From SSSZ01 sp036732025 (GTDB lineage Bacteria; Pseudomonadota; Gammaproteobacteria; Burkholderiales; Rhodocyclaceae), in the NCBI GenBank assembly GCA_036732025.1, contig DAINDE010000004.1, forward strand, positions 1 to 64,000: a DNA stretch of 64,000 nucleotides. The letters are read 5' to 3'. A program made the translations under genes and the position numbers. Of this stretch, positions 47,151 to 54,472 are shown piece by piece. Each line of letters begins with the position of its first letter. The stretch's first letter is position 1. A model generated the notes under the pieces. It made no database searches. It had not been told where the DNA came from and was given only the letters and a program-made list of their open reading frames with translations.

Positions 47151-49015
47151 TGTGCTTTCGTTTCCTTGGCCTGCCACGCCCGGACGGCGCGGACGATGCC
47201 GTCCTTGTCGAGGCCCAGCTCGGCAAGGAGCTGGCCCTGTTCGCCGTGGTCGATGAAGCGGTCGGGCAGGCCCAGGCGCAGGAGCGGGACTTGCAATCCC
47301 CGCTCTTCCAGGACGCGCTCGATCTCCGACCCGGCGCCACCGATCACGGCATTTTCTTCGATGCTCACCAGCAGGGAATGGTTCCCCGCCAGATCGGCCA
47401 CCAGCTCGGCATCGATGGGCTTGACGAAGCGCATGTTGGCCACGGTGGCATCCAGCACTTCGCCGGCGGCCACGGCGGCGGGCACCAGGCTGCCGAAGGC
47501 GAGCAGCGCCACGCCCGTTCCGTGGCGGCGGATTTCGCCCTTGCCCACCGGGATGGTTTCCAGGGTTGCTTCCGGCACCGTGCCCGTGCCCCCGCCGCGG
47601 GGATAGCGCACGGCGCTGGGGCAATCCAGGCTGAAGGCGGTGGACAGCATCTTGCGGCATTCCGCCTCGTCGGCCGCGGCCATGATCACCATGTTCGGGA
47701 TGCAGGCCAGGTAGGAAAGGTCGAAGGTGCCGTGGTGGGTGGGGCCGTCGGCGCCCACCAGGCCGCCCCGGTCGATGGCGAAGACCACCGGCAGGTTCTG
47801 CAGGGCCACGTCGTGCACCAGCTGGTCGTAACCGCGCTGCAGGAAGGTGGAGTAGATGGCCACCACCGGCTTCAGGCCCTCGCAGGCCAGACCGGCGGCG
47901 AAGGTGACGGCGTGCTGCTCGGCGATGCCGACATCGTAGTAGCGGTCCGGGAATTCCTGGGCGAAGCGTACCAGCCCGGAGCCTTCGCGCATGGCCGGGG
48001 TGATGCCCACCAGGCGCTTGTCGGCGGCGGCCATGTCGCACAGCCAGTCGCCGAAGACCTGGGTGTAGGTGAGCTTGCCGCCGCCCTTGCCGGACTGGAT
48101 GCCTTCCTCCGGCGCAAACTTCGAAACGCCGTGGTAGAGGATGGGGTCGGCCTCCGCCAGTTTGTAGCCCTGGCCCTTCTTGGTGATGATGTGGAGGAAC
48201 TTGGGCCCCTTCATCTGGCGCAGGTTCTCCAGGGTCGGCACGAGGGCGCCCAGGTCGTGGCCGTCGATGGGGCCGTAGTAGTGGAAGCCGAATTCCTCGA
48301 ACAGGGTGCCGGGGGTGATCATGCCCTTGACGTGCTCCTCGGCACGGCGGGCGAGTTCCAGCAACGGCGGGGCGAAGCCCAGCATGTGGCGGGCGCCCTG
48401 GCGGGCGGCGTTGTAGGTCTTGCCCGACATCAGGCGGGTGAGGATGGTATTGAGCGCCCCCACCGGCGGCGAGATGGACATCTCGTTGTCGTTGAGAATG
48501 ACCAGCATGTCGGCATCGGCGACGCCGGCATTGTTGAGGGCCTCGAAGGCCATGCCGGCGGACATGGCACCGTCGCCGATGACGGCCACCACCTTCTTCT
48601 CCTCTCCCTTCTGCTTGGCGGCAAGGGCCATGCCCAGGGCCGCCGAGATGGAGGTGGAGGAATGGCCGACGCCGAAGGTGTCGTAGGGGCTCTCGGCGCG
48701 CTTGGGAAAGCCGGAGACGCCGCCATGCATGCGCAGCCGGTCCATGCCCTGGCGGCGGCCGGTGAGCACCTTGTGGGCGTAGCACTGGTGGCCCACGTCC
48801 CACACCAGGCGGTCTTCCGGGGTGTTGAAGACGTAGTGCAGGGCGATGGTCAGCTCGACGGTACCGAGGTTGGAGGACAGGTGGCCGCCGGTCTTGGCCA
48901 CGGAGTCGATGAGGAAGCCGCGCAGTTCGTCGGCCAGTTGCGGCAGGTGGCAACGCTCCAGGCGACGCAGGTCGGCGGGGGAATCGATGGATTCGAGGAA
49001 GCGGTAGGCGGTCAT
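47147..49015 (-). CDS. dxs: 1-deoxy-D-xylulose-5-phosphate synthase
   Basis: A 622-residue thiamine-diphosphate enzyme, first step of the MEP isoprenoid pathway (pyruvate plus glyceraldehyde 3-phosphate). TPP motif GDGAMSAGMAFEALNNAG, HGGVSGFPKRAESPYDTFGVGHSSTS active-site region (cited as FPKRAESPYD and GVGHSSTS), and the transketolase-like DRGGLVGADGPTHHG are intact. Two bases separate it from ispA, and its stop overlaps folE2. Confidence 0.97.
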   Translation of the reverse strand: MTAYRFLESIDSPADLRRLERCHLPQLADELRGFLIDSVAKTGGHLSSNLGTVELTIALHYVFNTPEDRLVWDVGHQCYAHKVLTGRRQGMDRLRMHGGVSGFPKRAESPYDTFGVGHSSTSISAALGMALAAKQKGEEKKVVAVIGDGAMSAGMAFEALNNAGVADADMLVILNDNEMSISPPVGALNTILTRLMSGKTYNAARQGARHMLGFAPPLLELARRAEEHVKGMITPGTLFEEFGFHYYGPIDGHDLGALVPTLENLRQMKGPKFLHIITKKGQGYKLAEADPILYHGVSKFAPEEGIQSGKGGGKLTYTQVFGDWLCDMAAADKRLVGITPAMREGSGLVRFAQEFPDRYYDVGIAEQHAVTFAAGLACEGLKPVVAIYSTFLQRGYDQLVHDVALQNLPVVFAIDRGGLVGADGPTHHGTFDLSYLACIPNMVIMAAADEAECRKMLSTAFSLDCPSAVRYPRGGGTGTVPEATLETIPVGKGEIRRHGTGVALLAFGSLVPAAVAAGEVLDATVANMRFVKPIDAELVADLAGNHSLLVSIEENAVIGGAGSEIERVLEERGLQVPLLRLGLPDRFIDHGEQGQLLAELGLDKDGIVRAVRAWQAKETKAQ

Positions 49016-49017
49016 CG

Positions 49018-49908
49018 TCAGAATTGCCGATGGCAGATGAAATCCGCCAGTTCGGTGAGGCGGCGGGCCTTGCCGCCAAAGGGGGCGAGGGCGTCCAGCG
49101 CGTCGCGGCGCAGCTCTTCGGCGTAGGCGCGGGCGGCCTCCAGGCCAAGCAGGCTGACATAGGTCGGTTTGTCGGCGGCTTCGTCCTTGCCGGCGGTCTT
49201 GCCCAGGGTGGCGGTGCTGGCGGTGCAGTCGAGAATGTCGTCCACCACCTGGAAGAGCAGGCCGGCGCGCTTGGCGAAGCGGTCCAGGCTTTCCCGCCCG
49301 GCGGCGTTCATGGCGTCGCCGGCGAGCGCCCCGAGGAGGACGGCCGCCCGGATGAGGGCGCCCGTCTTGAGGGCGTGCATCAGTTCGAGTTCGGGCTGCT
49401 CCAGGGTCTTGCCCACGGCGGCAAGGTCGATGGCCTGGCCCCCGGCCATGCCCCGGGAGCCGCTGGCCTGGGCGAGCAAGGCCACCATTTCGAGCTGGCG
49501 GGCGGGTTCGGTGATGGTCTCCCGGCCGAGCAGCTCGAAGGCCAGGGTCTGCAGGCTGTCACCGACCAGAAGGGCGGTCGGCTCGTCGTATTCAACGTGG
49601 CAAGTGGGGCGGCCCCGGCGCAGGACGTCATCGTCCATGCAGGGCAGGTCGTCATGGACCAGGGAATAGGCGTGGATCAGTTCCACGGCACAGGCGACCA
49701 CGTCCAGTCTTGCCGGGTCGGCGCCGGTCAGCTCGCCGGCGGCGTGGGCCAGCAGCGGCCGCACCCGCTTGCCGCCGCCCAGGGCGGCATAGCGCATGGC
49801 GGCGTGGAGGCGGGCGGGAATGCCGTCGGCGGCGGGCAGGTAGCGGGCCAGGGCGGCTTCGGTGCGGGCCTGGGCGGCCGCCATCCAGTCGGTGAAGGCG
49901 GCGCTCAC
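49018..49908 (-). CDS. ispA: Farnesyl diphosphate synthase (polyprenyl synthetase)
   Basis: A 296-residue prenyltransferase that builds geranyl and farnesyl diphosphate. First Asp-rich motif DDLPCMDDD and second DDILD are both present, as are GGKRVRPLL and the YSLVHDDLP context typical of IspA. Start is GTG 49908, overlapping the xseB stop by four bases (GTGA). Confidence 0.96.
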   Translation of the reverse strand: MSAAFTDWMAAAQARTEAALARYLPAADGIPARLHAAMRYAALGGGKRVRPLLAHAAGELTGADPARLDVVACAVELIHAYSLVHDDLPCMDDDVLRRGRPTCHVEYDEPTALLVGDSLQTLAFELLGRETITEPARQLEMVALLAQASGSRGMAGGQAIDLAAVGKTLEQPELELMHALKTGALIRAAVLLGALAGDAMNAAGRESLDRFAKRAGLLFQVVDDILDCTASTATLGKTAGKDEAADKPTYVSLLGLEAARAYAEELRRDALDALAPFGGKARRLTELADFICHRQF

Positions 49909-50144
49909 TGGCCCTCCCGGTCGCCGGCGGGGAACGGCTTCAATTCGCCGTTTTCGAGAATGCGTACCTGTTCCTCGGCGGCGGCCAGTTGCTGCTGGCA
50001 GTGTTTCATCAGTTCCATGCCGCGGCGGTAGGCGGCGATGGATGCTTCCAGCTCCAGCTTGCCGCCTTCCATGCTCTGGACGATGGCTTCGAGCTCGTCC
50101 AGGGCCGTCTCGAATTTCATGTCGGCGATGGGGGGGTGATCCAT
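49905..50144 (-). CDS. xseB: Exodeoxyribonuclease VII small subunit
   Basis: A 79-residue helical subunit that, with XseA, forms exonuclease VII. The family core FETALDELEAIVQSMEGGKL followed by LEASIAAYRRGMELMKHC and LAAAEEQVRIL is clear. ATG 50144 is used; MKFETALDEL at 50120 is an alternative. First gene of xseB-ispA-dxs-folE2, a common bacterial arrangement apart from folE2. The large subunit gene is not in the window. Confidence 0.95.
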   Translation of the reverse strand: MDHPPIADMKFETALDELEAIVQSMEGGKLELEASIAAYRRGMELMKHCQQQLAAAEEQVRILENGELKPFPAGDREGQ

Positions 50145-50247
50145 GTCAAGCACGTCCGGGGAAACGCGCAAAAATAACCGATTGGGGGGCTTTTGGTCAA
50201 ATTGAGGGACGGTTAAAATTACAGCTTTTGCCCCGTTGGAGCGTGGA

Positions 50248-51378
50248 ATGTCCGATCTGGCGAGCCTGTCCAAGTTGGCCCCCGCAGTTTCCCAACTGCC
50301 GGTGGACTGGTATTTCGACGAGAGAGTCTTTGAACTGGAGAAGAAACTCATCTTCGATGCCGGTCCGGGCTACGTCGGGCACCAGTTGATGGTGCCCGGG
50401 GCGGGTGACTACCGTTCCCTGGAATGGACGGACCACGGCCGCATGCTGCTCAATGGCGGCGACACCGGCCCCCAAGCCGGCATCTGGCAGATGTCCAACA
50501 TCTGCCGCCATCGCCAGGCCATCATGCTGCAGGGGGCGGGCACCCTCAACGGCCCCATCGTCTGCCCGATCCATCGCTGGACCTATGACCAGGGCGGCGA
50601 ACTCATCGGTGCGCCCCATTTTCCGCAGAATCCCTGCCTCAACCTCGACAAGGTCAAGCTGGAGAACTGGAACGGCCTGCTCTTCAAGGGTCCCCGTTCC
50701 GCCAACGTCGACCTGGCGGGCATGAACGTCGCCCGGGATCTCGACTTCAGCGGCTACAAGCTGGACCACGTCGAGATGCACGAGTGCAACTACAACTGGA
50801 AGACCTTCATCGAGGTGTACCTGGAGGACTACCACGTGGTGCCCTACCACCCGGGGCTGGGCAATTTCGTCACCTGCGACGACCTCACCTGGCAGTTCGG
50901 CGACTGGTACTCGGTGCAGAAGGTGGGCATCACCTCCCTCCTGAAGTCCGGCTCCGCCGTCTACGACCGCTGGCAGAAGGTGGTCCGCGAGTATTACGGC
51001 GACCGGGGCGAGACGCCCCCCCAGGGCGCCATCTGGCTCACCTACTACCCCAACATCATGGTGGAGTGGTACCCCCACGTGCTGGTGGTATCCACCCTGG
51101 TGCCCCTGGGCGTGCACAAGACCATGAACGTGGTCGAGTTCTACTACCCCGAGGAAATCGTCGACTTCGAGCGGGAATTCATCGAGGCCGAGCGGGCCGC
51201 CTACATGGAGACCGCCATCGAGGACGACGACATCGGCGAGCGCATGGACCGCGGCCGCCAGGCTCTGCTGCGGGAAGGCCGCAACGAGGTCGGGCCCTAC
51301 CAAAGTCCGATGGAGGACGGCATGCAGCACTTCCACGAGTTCTACCGCCGCATCATGGAATCCCGCATCCGCGGCTGA
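50248..51378 (+). CDS. Rieske aromatic ring-hydroxylating oxygenase, alpha subunit
   Basis: A 376-residue oxygenase. The N-terminal Rieske domain shows CRHR then CPIHRW, supplying the two Cys and two His for the 2Fe-2S cluster. The catalytic domain contains NWKTFIEVYLEDYHVVPYHPG, with Asp and two His for mononuclear iron. GGAG six bases upstream fixes ATG 50248. No ferredoxin, reductase or beta subunit is nearby, so electrons come from elsewhere. Substrate unknown; could be a quaternary amine or aromatic oxygenase. A strong terminator follows. Confidence 0.9.
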   Translation: MSDLASLSKLAPAVSQLPVDWYFDERVFELEKKLIFDAGPGYVGHQLMVPGAGDYRSLEWTDHGRMLLNGGDTGPQAGIWQMSNICRHRQAIMLQGAGTLNGPIVCPIHRWTYDQGGELIGAPHFPQNPCLNLDKVKLENWNGLLFKGPRSANVDLAGMNVARDLDFSGYKLDHVEMHECNYNWKTFIEVYLEDYHVVPYHPGLGNFVTCDDLTWQFGDWYSVQKVGITSLLKSGSAVYDRWQKVVREYYGDRGETPPQGAIWLTYYPNIMVEWYPHVLVVSTLVPLGVHKTMNVVEFYYPEEIVDFEREFIEAERAAYMETAIEDDDIGERMDRGRQALLREGRNEVGPYQSPMEDGMQHFHEFYRRIMESRIRG

Positions 51379-51392
51379 GGTCTCCCATGTCC

Positions 51393-51434
51393 AAAGGGGC
51401 GCCGGGGTAAAATCCGGCGCCCCTTTCCTTTTTT
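51393..51434 (+). terminator. Rho-independent terminator after the Rieske oxygenase
   Basis: AAAGGGGCGCCGG (51393-51405) pairs perfectly with CCGGCGCCCCTTT (51414-51426) around an eight-base loop, followed by a T-rich tail to 51434. Confidence 0.92.
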
Positions 51435-51444
51435 CGCCCGCCCT

Positions 51445-52296
51445 ATGCAATCCCTGTGGATGGTCCTCGCCAGCCTGCTCTTCGCCTGCATGGGGGTCTG
51501 CGTCAAGCTGGCGGCGGCGACTCATTCGGCGGTGGAAATCGTCTTCTACCGCAGCATTCTCTCCCTCATCCTGATGTTTGCCCTGGTGCGGCTGCGTGGC
51601 GTTTCGCTGGCGACGCCCCACTGGCGCTGGCAGATCAGCCGGGGCGTCGTCGGTTTCTCCGCCCTGGCCACCTACTTCTGGGCCATCACCCTGCTGCCCC
51701 TGGCGATGGCGGTAACGCTGAACTACACCTCGGCGATCTTCCTCGCCATCTACCTCGCCCTGGCCGGGTTGCGGCTCACCTCCGGCATCCTTGGCGCCCT
51801 GGTGGTGGGGTTGGCGGGCGTGGCATTGCTGCTTCGGCCCTCCTTCCACGCCGACCAACTGATCGGCGGCCTGATCGGCCTGGGTTCCGGCGTACTCGCC
51901 GGCATGGCCTACTTCAGCGTGCGCCAGCTCGGCGCCCGGGGGGAGCCGGAAACCCGTACGGTGTTCTATTTCTCCCTGGTTTCCTCGGTCTGCGCTGCCG
52001 CCTGGCTGTCCTTCACCGAGTTGCATGCCGTTGACCTCCGCAGCGGCGGGATCCTGTTGGCCGTCGCCGGCTTCGCCACCGCCGCCCAGCTGGCCATGAC
52101 CCGGGCCTACAGCCGCGGCAAGACGCTCATGGCCGCTGCCCTGGCCTACAGCACGGTCATCTTCTCCAGCCTCTTCGGCATGCTGCTGTGGGGCGAAACC
52201 CACGACTGGACGACCTGGCTGGCCATTGGCCTCATCGTCCTTTCCGGGCTGGCTGCCACCCACTTCTCCCGCGCCAACCCGGCGGAACAGGATTAA
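51445..52296 (+). CDS. EamA/DMT family transporter
   Basis: A 283-residue ten-helix inner-membrane protein of the drug/metabolite transporter superfamily: two EamA repeats (SLLFACMGVCVKLAAATHSA, VEIVFYRSILSLILMF, RGVVGFSALATYFWAI; second repeat from GLIGLGSGVLAGMAYFS). Likely exports a small metabolite or amino acid; substrate not predictable. It starts 10 bp after a terminator, so it begins a new unit with the two downstream genes. Confidence 0.9.
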   Translation: MQSLWMVLASLLFACMGVCVKLAAATHSAVEIVFYRSILSLILMFALVRLRGVSLATPHWRWQISRGVVGFSALATYFWAITLLPLAMAVTLNYTSAIFLAIYLALAGLRLTSGILGALVVGLAGVALLLRPSFHADQLIGGLIGLGSGVLAGMAYFSVRQLGARGEPETRTVFYFSLVSSVCAAAWLSFTELHAVDLRSGGILLAVAGFATAAQLAMTRAYSRGKTLMAAALAYSTVIFSSLFGMLLWGETHDWTTWLAIGLIVLSGLAATHFSRANPAEQD

Positions 52297-52329
52297 ACTG
52301 AAAATATCGTCACAACAAGGAGACACCTC

Positions 52330-52680
52330 ATGATCGTCGTCGATCACCAACCGGGCCGGGTCAACGTCAGCGTCTTCGGTGAGTTCACCCTGGCGGACTA
52401 CAAGGAGTTCGAGGAGATCGTCAATTACAAGATCAAGTTCGAGGGGCCGGTGGATCTCTATTTCGATCTCACCCAGATGGCTGATTTCACCCTCGACGTG
52501 GCCCTTGAGGAAATCAAGTTCTCCCGCGCCCACGCCAACGACTTCAACCGCATCGCCGTGGTCACGGAAAGCCAGTGGGTGACCTGGAGCGCCTGGCTGT
52601 CCCAGACCTTCGTCAATGCCGACGTCGAGGTCTTCACCAATGCGGACGAAGCCAAGGAGTGGCTCGGGGTCGCTGCGTGA
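52330..52680 (+). CDS. SpoIIAA-like/STAS-type domain protein
   Basis: A 116-residue soluble protein resembling the SpoIIAA-like family (DUF3478; STAS/SEC14 fold): VNVSVFGEFTLADYKEFEEIV, VDLYFDLTQMADFTLDVALEEIKF, RIAVVTESQWVTW, and VEVFTNADEAKEWL. Such proteins may bind lipids or act as protein partners; no specific job is known. GAGACACC precedes ATG 52330. The stop overlaps the rhodanese start (GTGA), so the two are co-translated. Confidence 0.82.
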   Translation: MIVVDHQPGRVNVSVFGEFTLADYKEFEEIVNYKIKFEGPVDLYFDLTQMADFTLDVALEEIKFSRAHANDFNRIAVVTESQWVTWSAWLSQTFVNADVEVFTNADEAKEWLGVAA

Positions 52681-53519
52681 GCTTCACCACCCTGGTCGAT
52701 GCGGCCACCCTGGCCGCCAACATCGGGGCGCCGGGCTGGTGTGTCTTCGACGTCCGCCACCAACTGGCCGATGTCGGCTACGGCGAACGTTCCTACGCGG
52801 CGGGGCACATCCCCGGCGCCTTCTTCCTCCACTGCGACCGGGATCTGTCCGGGGCCGTCACGGGCACCAACGGTCGCCATCCGCTGCCTGATCCTGCGCT
52901 CCTGGCGGCCAGGTTGGGCAGCCTGGGGTTCGGTCGGGACACCCAGGTCGTGGTCTATGACGACAGCCAGGGCATGATCGCCGGCCGCCTGTGGTGGCTG
53001 CTGCGCTGGCTGGGGCACCAGGACGTGGCCGTGCTCGATGGCGGCCTGTCCGCCTGGCAGGCGGCGGGCGGGGCCCTGGAGACGGCAGTGCCGCAGCCTT
53101 TGCCCGCTGATTTCCGGCCGGCTGTTGGCATGGAGACGGTGGATGCCGCCTTCCTCCTCGCCCACTTGCAGTCGCCCGGACTGCAGATCGTGGATGCGCG
53201 CAGTCCGGACCGCTTCCGGGGCGAAAACGAAACCATCGACCGGGTCGGCGGCCGCATTCCCGGCGCGGTGAACCGCTTTTTCCGCGACAACCTGGCCGCC
53301 GACGGCCGCTTCAAGCCGGCCGCCCAGTTGCGTGCCGAATGGCTGGGCGTGCTGTCGGGCAAGGGTGCCGAAGCCGTGGTGCATCAGTGCGGCTCCGGCG
53401 TCTCCGCCTGCCACAACATCCTGGCCATGGAAATCGCCGGCCTGTCCGGCTCCCGTCTCTATCCAGGCTCCTGGAGCGAGTGGTGCAGCGACCCGTCGCG
53501 GCCGGTGGCGGCGGGGTAA
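52677..53519 (+). CDS. Tandem-domain rhodanese sulfurtransferase
   Basis: A 280-residue protein with two rhodanese domains, like thiosulfate or 3-mercaptopyruvate sulfurtransferases (SseA/GlpE-linked families). The N-terminal domain lacks the active cysteine (DDSQGMIAGR where the loop should be); the C-terminal domain has the loop CGSGVSACH with the catalytic Cys. RSPDRFRGENETIDRVGGRIPGA is typical (in parts). GTG 52677 overlaps the preceding stop. Confidence 0.92.
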   Translation: MSFTTLVDAATLAANIGAPGWCVFDVRHQLADVGYGERSYAAGHIPGAFFLHCDRDLSGAVTGTNGRHPLPDPALLAARLGSLGFGRDTQVVVYDDSQGMIAGRLWWLLRWLGHQDVAVLDGGLSAWQAAGGALETAVPQPLPADFRPAVGMETVDAAFLLAHLQSPGLQIVDARSPDRFRGENETIDRVGGRIPGAVNRFFRDNLAADGRFKPAAQLRAEWLGVLSGKGAEAVVHQCGSGVSACHNILAMEIAGLSGSRLYPGSWSEWCSDPSRPVAAG

Positions 53520-53839
53520 GGCCGGGCCGCGGCTTCTCGCCGGAAAAATCCGCTAGACAGGATTCGTCCTACAGCCGTTTCAGCGCTTTCCGACAGTAAG
53601 TTGCCGGCGGCTTCCCTATGCTGAGATCAGTTCCCGGCAGCCTGGCCGCGGAAGCCTTTGGCACATCCCCAGGTGCCGGTGGAGATCAACCATGAAACCC
53701 AAGAATAGTTTTGACTCCTGCCACTCATCGCCTTCCCCTTGGGCGGTCCGCTCCCGCTCTTCCTGCAAGTGAGGTGTTGTCGCGACGGCTGTGCAATCGG
53801 GGAAATCCGTTGCTTGGCCCGTCGAGCAGGGGAGAACTC
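53520..53839. other. Intergenic region upstream of the EAL gene
   Basis: A 320-bp gap. It contains a small GGCAC/GTGCC hairpin (about 53660-53677) and a 26-codon reading frame at 53692-53772 preceded by GGAG, which might be a leader peptide but has no known relatives. No clear promoter, terminator or RNA gene is recognised. Confidence 0.35.
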
Positions 53840-54454
53840 ATGTCCATGAAAACCCGTGATATCCGTGTGTCGCCGCAGCCCATTCGTAACCGACAATGCC
53901 GAGTGGCCGCTTTCGAACTCCTCCACCGTCATGGCGATGCCGTCGCCGCGCAGATCGCGGACGACGCCTTGGCCACCGATCAAGTCATTCACCTCGTGTA
54001 CGACGGCGCCGGGCGTGGCCGGCAGGCGCTTCATGGCCTTCCCGGGTTCATCAATGTCGATGCCGAGATGCTGTTTTCCTCGCGGATCGAGTCCCTGCCG
54101 ACCACGGAGGTGGTCCTGGAGCTTCTCGAAACGGTGCGGGTCGACGAGCGCGTCATCTGCCGCTGCGCCGATCTCAAGCGCCGTGGTTTCCATCTCGCCC
54201 TCGATGACGTCTGCGATTGCCGGGAAGAGTACACGCCATTGTTCGACCTCGCCGACATCGTGAAGGTGGATCTTCCGAGCCTCGATGACGAGCATCTCGA
54301 GCTGTTGGTCAGGGAACTGCGCCGGTTTCCGCTTCAACTTCTGGCCGAGAAGGTCGACTCGAGCCAATGCGCGCAACGGTGCGTGGATCTGCAGTTCGAC
54401 CTGTTCCAGGGCTATCACTTCGATCCGCCGGTTCCCGCCCCGGCCAGCGCCTGA
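53840..54454 (+). CDS. EAL-domain-only protein, YuxH-like, cysteine-rich
   Basis: A 204-residue protein that is essentially one EAL domain of the YuxH/CdgJ type without the usual C-terminal HDOD domain. Equivalents of the catalytic and metal positions remain (FELLHR, FINVDAEML, LELLET, LDDV, VKVDL, AEKVD, FQGYHF), but the DDFG-G loop is replaced by DDVCDC. Seven cysteines occur, six of them paired (CRC, CDC, CAQRC), which is unusual for a cytoplasmic EAL protein. GGGGAG six bases upstream sets ATG 53840. A GGDEF gene follows 18 bp later. Confidence 0.85.
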   Translation: MSMKTRDIRVSPQPIRNRQCRVAAFELLHRHGDAVAAQIADDALATDQVIHLVYDGAGRGRQALHGLPGFINVDAEMLFSSRIESLPTTEVVLELLETVRVDERVICRCADLKRRGFHLALDDVCDCREEYTPLFDLADIVKVDLPSLDDEHLELLVRELRRFPLQLLAEKVDSSQCAQRCVDLQFDLFQGYHFDPPVPAPASA

Positions 54455-54472
54455 GCGAAAGTCCAGCCGAGC

